Shown here: one piece after another, positions 1 to 4,806 of the stretch
How positions within the stretch are numbered: position 1 is the stretch's first letter
Layout: each line of letters begins with the position of its first letter
DNA from: Gammaproteobacteria bacterium
GTDB taxonomy: Bacteria > Pseudomonadota > Gammaproteobacteria > Steroidobacterales > Steroidobacteraceae
Assembly (NCBI GenBank): GCA_010031985.1
Contig: RGYP01000087.1
Coordinates: 1-7,428, forward strand
Direction: 5' to 3'
Length of the DNA stretch: 7,428 bases
Translations under genes and position numbers: made by a program
The notes under the pieces: model-generated
Seen by the model: only the letters and a program-made list of their open reading frames with translations
Told to the model about the DNA's origin: nothing
The model's database searches: none

Positions 1-1
1 T

Positions 2-466
2 TACCCGACGCCGCAAATCGATGCGGTCATCGCCTTGGTGCGCGACATCGCAGCACGTCACGAGATCGCACCGCACCGCATTCTCGGACACAGCGACATC
101 GCGCCGCAGCGCAAGACCGACCCGGGTCCCAAATTCCCGTGGCGTCGCCTTGCGGAAGAAGGTCTAATCCCGTGGCCGAACCCAGCGGCCGTTGCAGCCG
201 CCCTGCCCGCCCACGAGGCCTCGTTGCCGACCATCGGCTGGTTTCAGCAGGGGCTCGATGCGATCGGTTTCGAGGTGCCCCGCCACGGCGAGTTCGACGA
301 GGCCACCCGCCGGGTCATTGCCAACTTTCAGATGAAGTATCGTCCTGCGCGCTTCGATGGCACGCCAGACGCCGAGACGGCCGCCCTGATCGAGGTAATG
401 ACCCGCGCCGACGGTTGGCAGATACGCGGGCCGGATGGCCTCTGGCGGGTTTACAAGCCCGACTGA
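2..466 (+). CDS. amiD: N-acetylmuramoyl-L-alanine amidase with peptidoglycan-binding domain, 3' part (AmiD-like)
   Basis: The frame is open from base 2 to the TGA at 464-466, giving 154 residues; the start lies left of the window. This is the C-terminal part of an Amidase_2 zinc enzyme, which cleaves the amide bond between N-acetylmuramic acid and L-alanine in peptidoglycan or its fragments. The motif HSDIAPQRKTDPG (visible residues 30-42) supplies, by family knowledge, a zinc-ligand His (H30), a catalytic Lys (K38) and a zinc-ligand Asp (D40). Their spacing (His, +8 Lys, +10 Asp) is that of AmpD/AmiD. FPWRRLAEEGLIPWP follows. Residues about 75-133 look like a PG_binding_1 three-helix domain (LPTIGWFQQGLDAIGF, then FDEATRRVIANFQ), and the end is a short tail, GLWRVYKPD. 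Cytoplasmic AmpD lacks this extra domain, so envelope-located AmiD is the better name; the missing N-terminus would show whether there is a lipoprotein or signal peptide. A TTG at 35 is only an internal codon. Confidence 0.88.
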   Translation, partial: YPTPQIDAVIALVRDIAARHEIAPHRILGHSDIAPQRKTDPGPKFPWRRLAEEGLIPWPNPAAVAAALPAHEASLPTIGWFQQGLDAIGFEVPRHGEFDEATRRVIANFQMKYRPARFDGTPDAETAALIEVMTRADGWQIRGPDGLWRVYKPD

Positions 467-471
467 CCGCA

Positions 472-488
472 GCGCCCTCCCCGGGCGC
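472..488 (+). other. GC hairpin just after the amidase stop
   Basis: GCGCCC (472-477) and GGGCGC (483-488) pair perfectly across a five-base loop, starting 5 bases after the amidase stop. No run of T follows, so this is at most a weak or Rho-assisted end signal. In such GC-rich sequence it could also be chance. Confidence 0.3.
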
Positions 489-554
489 GGCGCGCGGCGA
501 CGGTCATGCCCGCGCGGCATCGTCTATCCGTGAATGGTCGTCAATTCTTTGACT

Positions 555-578
555 CTACGGCGGAAAGCCTTGCCGTAG
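555..578 (+). terminator. Candidate terminator hairpin downstream of the amidase gene
   Basis: CTACGGC (555-561) is the exact reverse complement of GCCGTAG (572-578), with ten bases between that allow two further G-T pairs. The sequence after it, CGGATCCAATTTCTTTG, holds only a broken T-rich stretch, so Rho-independent termination is possible but not strong. The hairpin sits between the amidase and the next plus-strand gene and probably separates their transcripts. Confidence 0.4.
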
Positions 579-592
579 CGGATCCAATTTCT

Positions 593-619
593 TTGAACAA
601 ACGATGGCGTTGGCATATC
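593..619 (+). promoter_or_regulatory. Weak candidate promoter for the 688-1587 gene
   Basis: TTGAAC (593-598) resembles a -35 box and CATATC (614-619) a -10 box, but the spacer is only 15 bases. No better sigma-70 pair was found in 467-687. A promoter is expected here because the gene follows a 221-base gap with a hairpin, but this exact placement is tentative. Confidence 0.2.
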
Positions 620-642
620 CGCCTGGCCATCAAAGGCGGATA
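616..642 (+). promoter_or_regulatory. Leader hairpin upstream of the 688-1587 gene
   Basis: TATCCGCC (616-623) and GGCGGATA (635-642) form a perfect 8-bp stem with an 11-base loop (TGGCCATCAAA). It lies 45 bases before the chosen ATG. A GGAGG (648-652) follows at once but leads to no usable start (TTG ATC TAA). The hairpin could be a leader structure that affects mRNA stability or translation, or part of an operator. It matches no riboswitch class I recognise. Confidence 0.35.
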
Positions 643-676
643 GTCCTGGAGGTTATTGATCTAAAAGAACTCAAAC

Positions 677-680
677 GGAG
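677..680 (+). promoter_or_regulatory. Ribosome binding site that sets the start at 688
   Basis: GGAG inside ACGGAGAAAG lies 7 bases before the ATG at 688. It selects this ATG over the in-frame ATG at 604, because only the 688 start puts a signal peptide at the N-terminus. Confidence 0.7.
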
Positions 681-687
681 AAAGATC

Positions 688-1587
688 ATGAAAAAAGCCT
701 TACGGATGTCGGTCCTCGGTCTGGTCACGGCGATCGCCGTCGGTGTGTCGCCACTCGGTTTCGCACAGGGAACGACGATGGGGGCCTCGATGGGACCCAA
801 CACCATCGTGATGCGCCTCAACCTCGATAAATCGACGTATCAGACCCCGGCGCCACGGTGGGATCGTCGAGTCGCCTCGATCGTGAACGACGATTTCAAG
901 ATGACCATTCGCGGCGAAGATGGCAGCGGGACTAGGTTCATGGCGGTCTACAACGGCAAGATCGATGGCAAGGACTACCCAGTCACAGGATCGCCCAACG
1001 TGGATTCATTTTCATTGACTCGATCGGGACCAAAATCGATTGCGGTACAGGTGAAAAAGAACGGCAAGATTTTGGTGGAAGGCGACTCGTTCACCGCTGC
1101 GGACAATCGCTCGTGGGTGTTGACGCTGCGGATACTGGACGAGAAAGGCCGAAAGTCACCGACCACGGTCGAGGTCTACGATGTGATCGACCCGGTCGAT
1201 GGCACGTGGGTGCTCAATCTCGCCAAGTCGAGTTATCAAACGCCGGCACCGAAAGGCGAGACGAGGCATGTGCGGATACATGGCGATACCGTCGATTTCC
1301 TGGCGATTGGCACCGATGAAGCCGGTCGGCCGACTCGCGTCAGCTGGCAGTCGCGGCTCGATGGCAAGGATTACCCGGTTCAGGGGAACGCCTCGTTCGA
1401 CACCATTGCCTCGACCAGCAGCGGCCCGGGCGCGGTCAGCAGCGTACTGAAGAAGAAAGGCAAGGTGGTCACGACGGCCGAGCGGACCATCTCGGCAGAT
1501 GGGATGACCATGCAGCTCGTGTCCAACGTCATCCTTGCTGACGGCTCGACCGCCCGCAACGTAGCGGTGTTCGATCTGCAGCACTGA
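688..1587 (+). CDS. Exported protein of unknown function with two tandem homologous units
   Basis: A 299-residue product. The start at 688 is chosen over 604 because it has a Shine-Dalgarno sequence and opens with a typical Sec signal peptide: MKK, a hydrophobic run at residues 8-20, then SPLGFAQG with likely cleavage near residues 26-28. The mature protein is a direct duplication. LNLDKSTYQTPAP (44-56) recurs as LNLAKSSYQTPAP (176-188), DGKDYPV (93-99) recurs at 225-231, and KKNGK (123-127) recurs as KKKGK (255-259), all exactly 132 residues apart. DGTWVLNLAKS resembles a GTW-x-LN-x-x-KS opening that I know from small secreted hypothetical proteins, perhaps of lipocalin-like beta-barrel type; that fold is inference. 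No catalytic motif, cysteine pair or membrane anchor is seen, so it is probably a soluble periplasmic or secreted binding or structural protein. It stands alone between a leader hairpin and a terminator, so it is likely monocistronic. Confidence 0.85.
   Translation: MKKALRMSVLGLVTAIAVGVSPLGFAQGTTMGASMGPNTIVMRLNLDKSTYQTPAPRWDRRVASIVNDDFKMTIRGEDGSGTRFMAVYNGKIDGKDYPVTGSPNVDSFSLTRSGPKSIAVQVKKNGKILVEGDSFTAADNRSWVLTLRILDEKGRKSPTTVEVYDVIDPVDGTWVLNLAKSSYQTPAPKGETRHVRIHGDTVDFLAIGTDEAGRPTRVSWQSRLDGKDYPVQGNASFDTIASTSSGPGAVSSVLKKKGKVVTTAERTISADGMTMQLVSNVILADGSTARNVAVFDLQH
817..1584 (+). repeat. Internal tandem duplication, 396-bp period, within the exported protein gene
   Basis: Unit 1 begins at 817 (residue 44) and unit 2 at 1213 (residue 176). 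The period is kept at three landmarks with no net insertion or deletion. At DNA level GATGGCAAGGA-TACCC is shared between 964 and 1360, exactly 396 bases apart. The units have otherwise diverged: the first is richer in Lys and Asp, the second in Ser and Thr. This is an old domain duplication, not a recent DNA repeat. Confidence 0.8.
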
Positions 1588-1622
1588 ACGACTGGCACAA
1601 GCCCATCGCCAAGGTGTGTACG

Positions 1623-1657
1623 AGGGGCGTCATGCGGTGTCGCATGGCGCCCTTTCT
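1623..1657 (+). terminator. Strong hairpin terminator between convergent genes
   Basis: GGGCGTCATGCG (1625-1636) pairs with CGCATGGCGCCC (1641-1652) across a GTGT loop. Eleven of 12 pairs are Watson-Crick and one is G-T; G1624-T1653 and A1623-T1654 can extend the stem. A short T-rich stretch (TTTCT, 1653-1657) follows on the plus strand, so it best fits termination of the 688-1587 gene, 35 bases after its stop. The stem also lies just past the stop of the minus-strand RCC1 gene (1668) and may protect or end that transcript too, though no T run follows in that direction. Confidence 0.75.
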
Positions 1658-1667
1658 CGGTGTGACC

Positions 1668-3062
1668 TCAGGGAATCGCGTCGAACGACGGCACCACGGT
1701 CGGGGTTGGCGTACTCGTCGTCGTGATGCTGGCGTTGCCGAGCTGCTTCGAGCTGTTGTCACCCCAAGTCCAGGTGGTGCCGTCGGCGCCGATGGCGGCG
1801 GCAAACGACAAGCCGCCGATGTCGACCGCGATACCCTGACTGACGACACTGACCGCCGCAAAGCTGTTGCGTGCCGTGGTGCCACCGTCGCCGAGCGAAC
1901 CGGCGTCGTTAGCGCCCGCTGCCACCAGTAGTCCGTTGCTGCCGAGCGCGATGCTGCCGCGGTCGCCGGCTGCGCCATCGACCATGTCGCGCAAGGCCGC
2001 GGTCGGGACGCCGACGTCGGTGGTCGCGGCACTGCCGAGACCCAGCTGACCATCGGCGTTCTCGCCCCAAAGATAAAGTGCACGCCGCTGGCTGATCGCC
2101 ATCGACACGTCGCCGCCGGCGCGAATGCGCACGATTTGCCCAAGCCCGGTCGCCACCGGTATGCGGCTCGGCTTGAAGCTGCCGTCACCTAGCTGACCGG
2201 AGGCGTTGCCCCCCCAAGCCCAGACGCTGCCGTCACTGCGCAGCGCGAGCGCGTGCGTGTTGCCAGCTGCGATTTGGGTCACCCCGGTCAAATCTTTGAC
2301 CGGCACCGGCGTCGCCGCCGCATCGCGCGTGTTGTCGCCGATCTGACCGACGGTATTGGCGCCCCAGGCAAACACCCGACCATCGTCGAGCAAGGCCAAA
2401 GAAAATGCGCGGCCGGCAGCCACCGAAATGGCCGGCCGAGGCAAGGTCACTTTGGTGGGCGCAGTGCGCGAGAGCACGTCTCCCAAGCCGAGCTGGGCGT
2501 TGTCATTGAGGCCCCAGGCGTAGACGTCGCCGTTATCGAGCAGCACGAGCGCGTGATAACCGCCCGCCGAAATCTTTTTGGCGGTACGTCCCGCGGGCAG
2601 CGTAACCGTGCCTATGGTGTCGCTCGGTGTTCCCGTCGTGCCATCGCCACGTTGACCGTCGGTGTTGTAGCCCCAACTCGCCACCGAACCATTGCTGCGA
2701 CGGACCAAAGTAAAGGCGGCCGCAGCAATGCCTGCCTTGTTGAGAGAGACTTCGGCGGCCGCTACCGGCAGTGCGCGTACGCTTCCGGCGACGACGCGCA
2801 GCGTGGCCGAGTTGCTGGTGACGCTGCCCTGCGCGTTGGTGAGTACGACTGCATAGGCGGCGTTGTCGTCTGTCGTGGTGGTGGTGGCGACGCGCAGCAC
2901 GCGCGCGGTCGCGCCGGCGATGTCGGTCCCGTTGCGCCGCCACTGATACTGCAGGTTGCCGCCCGTGGCGCTGACCGCGAACACGACCGGATCACCCTCG
3001 ACCACGGTCTGTGCGACCGGCTGGATGGTGATGGCCGGCGTCGATATTACGGTCAGCACCAC
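1668..3062 (-). CDS. Ig-like and RCC1-repeat protein, C-terminal piece of a frame-broken lipoprotein gene
   Basis: A 464-residue frame read from a GTG at 3062 to the TGA at 1670-1668. Residues 10-91 form an Ig-like domain (EGDPVVFAV, YQWRRNGTDIAGAT, TNAQGSVTSNSATLRV). Residues about 113-455 carry seven RCC1 units with core AWG-x-N-x-x-GQLG-x-G. The core Trp is at 130, 183, 233, 283, 332 and 433, about 50 apart; the sixth unit has Ala at 382. Seven units are the number needed for one complete RCC1 beta-propeller. Bacterial proteins of this kind are usually exported or surface-bound, with protein-binding roles that are rarely defined. No enzyme motif is seen. The GTG has no ribosome binding site, and the frame stays open upstream in the other phase, so this is not a natural start. 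The piece continues the 3053-3466 frame after a one-base phase change. It could be a pseudogene remnant, a sequencing error or, less likely, a coupled separate protein. Confidence 0.75.
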   Translation of the reverse strand: MVLTVISTPAITIQPVAQTVVEGDPVVFAVSATGGNLQYQWRRNGTDIAGATARVLRVATTTTTDDNAAYAVVLTNAQGSVTSNSATLRVVAGSVRALPVAAAEVSLNKAGIAAAAFTLVRRSNGSVASWGYNTDGQRGDGTTGTPSDTIGTVTLPAGRTAKKISAGGYHALVLLDNGDVYAWGLNDNAQLGLGDVLSRTAPTKVTLPRPAISVAAGRAFSLALLDDGRVFAWGANTVGQIGDNTRDAAATPVPVKDLTGVTQIAAGNTHALALRSDGSVWAWGGNASGQLGDGSFKPSRIPVATGLGQIVRIRAGGDVSMAISQRRALYLWGENADGQLGLGSAATTDVGVPTAALRDMVDGAAGDRGSIALGSNGLLVAAGANDAGSLGDGGTTARNSFAAVSVVSQGIAVDIGGLSFAAAIGADGTTWTWGDNSSKQLGNASITTTSTPTPTVVPSFDAIP

Positions 3063-3098
3063 CGACTGACTGCCGACGACGGTGCGGTGATCACGGTG
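3053..3098 (-). other. Frame break joining the Ig piece to the Ig/RCC1 piece
   Basis: Moving back one base (equivalent to one missing base) anywhere in about 3062-3098 joins the two frames. The downstream frame reads VVGSQSVVLTVISTPAITIQP before and after the GTG at 3062, and the upstream frame reads TNTVITAPSSAV. Together they make a plausible Ig-domain opening. There is no X-XXY-YYZ slippery heptamer, so programmed frameshifting is not supported. Confidence 0.7.
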
Positions 3099-3466
3099 TT
3101 GGTCGGCGGCGGTTTGACGGTCAACGTGGCCTCGCTGCTGGTCGCCGAGCCCTGCGCGTTGCTGATCTTGACCGAATACTTTGAGCCGTCATCGGCGATA
3201 GTCAGCGGGTTGGTCGCATAGACCTGCTCGGTAGCCCCGGCAATGGCGACGCCATTGCGATACCACTGGAACGTGAATGGCGGCTTGCCCGAGGCGCCGA
3301 AGTCGAACTTTGCGGATTGCCCGACGAAGGCGGTCCGGTCCTTGGGTTGTTGGCTGATCTTGGGCGCTTCAGGGCCAGCGCTCGACAAGCAGCTCGAAAG
3401 CAGGGAGAGGATGGCGACCGCCCCGACCAGACGGCTCAGGCGGGCAAACATTTTGCTCGGATGCAT
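3053..3466 (-). CDS. Ig-like lipoprotein, N-terminal piece of the frame-broken Ig/RCC1 gene
   Basis: A 137-residue frame from ATG 3466 to TGA 3055-3053. It opens with a lipoprotein signal peptide: basic residues up to R12, hydrophobic residues 13-23, then lipobox L23-S24-S25-C26. Leu at +2 fits outer-membrane sorting. Residues about 34-117 form one Ig-like domain (KISQQPKDRTAFVGQ, FQWYRNGVAIAGAT, ISNAQGSATSSEATLTV), closely similar to the Ig domain in the 1668-3062 piece. After the linker KPPPTNTVITAPSSAV the frame ends with SRWC. Ribosome binding signals are poor before both M1 (3466) and M6 (3451); either start keeps the lipobox. It lies 24 bases after the membrane protein gene on the same strand, suggesting co-transcription. 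If the break is real, only a short Ig lipoprotein without the propeller would be made. Confidence 0.72.
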   Translation of the reverse strand: MHPSKMFARLSRLVGAVAILSLLSSCLSSAGPEAPKISQQPKDRTAFVGQSAKFDFGASGKPPFTFQWYRNGVAIAGATEQVYATNPLTIADDGSKYSVKISNAQGSATSSEATLTVKPPPTNTVITAPSSAVSRWC

Positions 3467-3490
3467 CCGCCAGATTCTAGCCGAACTGAC

Positions 3491-4168
3491 CTAGCCGAAA
3501 GCGGGTTTGAGCGCGCCGAGCGCACCGATGGCGAACAGCAACATCCAGAGCACAACCAGCGCCCACGTCCCCTTGCGCATGAGCAGGGCAAACTCGGCGT
3601 TGTCGACGGCGGTCGCGCGGCCCGCGGCGATCGCAGGCAGCGCCGATCGGTAAGCCTCGCGGATGTAATAGCGGACGAAAATCCCGCAGACCATACCCGC
3701 CGCGAACAGCAGTACCTTGAGGGCGAGCCACGGTGCCGCGTACGGAAACCCGGTAACGAGCGACCACAGGGCAGAACCTGCGAACAGCGCAATCAGCAGG
3801 TAACGCAAGCGCCAATCCCAGCGCGCAAGCGTTGCACCCTGCGGTGACTTGCGCCGCCAGTGCACGAGCCACATGTACCAAAACCACAGCGCCGACAGGA
3901 TCCACAGCCAGCCCATCGAGACCCCCGCAATCGGCACCAGGCCCAAATAAGCGGCGAGCGAAAAACCGAGCGGTACCGACATGATCATCGCGTTGCGTAC
4001 ATGCTGATCGACGTCGAGCAAAAAATCCCACAGGCGCATTCGCTCATCGGCCGGCAGCGAGGTGCTGCGTACGATGTAGTGCGTGAGCGCATTGATGACG
4101 AGCTCGCTACCGAGCCAATACCCCATGACGAGTACATGGGCCCACTTGAGAAGTGCGTAGGAGAGCAT
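3491..4168 (-). CDS. Six-helix integral membrane protein, CopD/DUF2269-like
   Basis: A 225-residue product with about six hydrophobic helices, at residues 4-28, 58-80, 83-104, 121-143, 146-169 and 200-220, so it is an inner-membrane protein. The first helix, LLKWAHVLVMGYWLGSELV, resembles the opening helix of CopD-type and DUF2269-type proteins (K-x-x-H then W-x-G). His residues at 11, 30, 56 and 104 lie in or next to the first three helices and could bind heme or metal; that is inference. A charged loop, RRKSPQGATLARWDWRLR, separates helices 3 and 4. The ATG at 4168 is the first start in the frame; its upstream sequence (GCACCGG) is a poor ribosome binding site. The stop is 24 bases before the lipoprotein start, so the two probably share a transcript. 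The exact family is uncertain, but the membrane assignment is firm. Confidence 0.78.
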   Translation of the reverse strand: MLSYALLKWAHVLVMGYWLGSELVINALTHYIVRSTSLPADERMRLWDFLLDVDQHVRNAMIMSVPLGFSLAAYLGLVPIAGVSMGWLWILSALWFWYMWLVHWRRKSPQGATLARWDWRLRYLLIALFAGSALWSLVTGFPYAAPWLALKVLLFAAGMVCGIFVRYYIREAYRSALPAIAAGRATAVDNAEFALLMRKGTWALVVLWMLLFAIGALGALKPAFG

Positions 4169-4223
4169 CCGGTGCTACGTTATCAGCGAACCGCGGACTC
4201 GATGACCGCGTGGAGGTAAATTG
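4169..4223. promoter_or_regulatory. Short divergent intergenic region
   Basis: Only 55 bases separate the membrane protein start (minus) from the VOC protein start (plus), so promoters for both directions must overlap here or lie inside the opposite coding regions. On the minus strand, GATAAC close to the membrane protein start resembles a -10 box, without a convincing -35 box. No clear operator repeat is visible. Confidence 0.3.
4212..4217 (+). promoter_or_regulatory. Ribosome binding site for the VOC protein
   Basis: GGAGGT is a near-perfect Shine-Dalgarno sequence, 6 bases before the ATG at 4224. It selects that ATG over the TTG at 4221, which would sit too close. Confidence 0.8.
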
Positions 4224-4799
4224 ATGAAGTCGAAATCGGCATTTTGGGCGGTCGTCGTCGCATCATTACCCGTGTTGCTACCGGCAGCGCAGCCGCCGGG
4301 CGAACCCGTACTACTGCGAACCGCGCTGCTCGTCAAAGATGCCAAGGTCGCGGCCCGATTTTACGAATTACTTGGCTTCCGCACCGAGACGGAGATGGAC
4401 AACCCTCGCAAACCCGAGGGCAATTTCTTTCCGCTCAATGCAGCTTCGACCCGCACTCGCCTCCTGATCATGACGAGCGCCTCGGGAGAAGGCGGACGTA
4501 TCGGCCTCGTCGAATTCTCCGCTCCCACGCCCGCCGACAATCGCATCGACGCCAGACGCACCGGCGTCGGCGATGCCGTACTGGTGTTCGACGTCACCGA
4601 CGCCGAAGCCATCCACGTTCGGCTGCGCGCCGCAGGCGCCGACATCATCGAGCCGCCACAGATATATATGTCAAAGAAAACGGCTGCCGACGGCTCACCG
4701 ATGCGCGGACGGGTCTTTCACGTCAAAGATCCGGACGGCTACCTGATCGAGCTGCTAGAGGCACCGAAGCCGCTCGCTGCGCAGACCCCTGCGCCTTGA
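4224..4799 (+). CDS. Exported glyoxalase/VOC superfamily protein
   Basis: A 191-residue product starting at the ATG after a strong Shine-Dalgarno sequence. Residues 1-22 look like a Sec signal peptide (MKSKSAFWAVVVASLPVLLPAA, then QPPGEP), so it is probably periplasmic. The rest is one vicinal-oxygen-chelate domain of two beta-alpha-beta-beta-beta halves. LRTALLVKDAKVAARFYELLGF (about 31-52) opens the first half, and GDAVLVFDVTDAEAIHVRLRAAG opens the second. FHVKDPDGYLIELLE closes the domain with the usual DPDGY turn and the Glu that is normally a metal ligand. At the first ligand position, where H-x-x-L-x-V-x-D is usual, this protein has Arg/Thr (RTALLVKD), so metal binding may be altered or absent. 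VOC proteins include glyoxalase I, dioxygenases and antibiotic-binding proteins; the substrate cannot be told here. Most are cytoplasmic, which makes the signal peptide notable. The gene converges on the di-heme gene, with 7 bases between stops. Confidence 0.83.
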   Translation: MKSKSAFWAVVVASLPVLLPAAQPPGEPVLLRTALLVKDAKVAARFYELLGFRTETEMDNPRKPEGNFFPLNAASTRTRLLIMTSASGEGGRIGLVEFSAPTPADNRIDARRTGVGDAVLVFDVTDAEAIHVRLRAAGADIIEPPQIYMSKKTAADGSPMRGRVFHVKDPDGYLIELLEAPKPLAAQTPAP

Positions 4800-4806
4800 G
4801 AGTCGA

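Noticed and set aside
604..687. Upstream ATG at 604 as the start of the exported protein
   Set aside because: It would place 28 charged residues before the signal peptide, lacks a ribosome binding site, and its codons overlap the leader hairpin.
1529..2188. Minus-strand open frame (219 codons) crossing the gene end and terminator
   Set aside because: It is in a different phase from the RCC1 repeats, has a low-complexity Arg/Ser/Ala composition, and runs through the terminator into the antisense of the exported protein gene.
3060..3062. GTG at 3062 as a genuine, translationally coupled start for the RCC1 protein
   Set aside because: The overlap with the upstream stop would allow coupling, but there is no Shine-Dalgarno sequence, no signal peptide in the product, and the frame starts in the middle of an Ig-domain linker.
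3053..3098. Programmed -1 frameshift
   Set aside because: The phase change is in the right direction, but no slippery heptamer and no clear downstream stem-loop is present in the overlap.
2253..3221. Long plus-strand open frame (322 codons) opposite the Ig/RCC1 gene
   Set aside because: It is antisense to clear Ig and RCC1 repeats, its product is rich in Arg and Gly with no recognisable domain, and no ribosome binding site precedes it. It is a shadow of GC-rich coding sequence.
3317..3847. Plus-strand open frame (176 codons) opposite the lipoprotein start and membrane protein
   Set aside because: It is antisense to a lipobox signal peptide and transmembrane helices that are convincing in the other strand, and its own product is a charged, low-complexity sequence.
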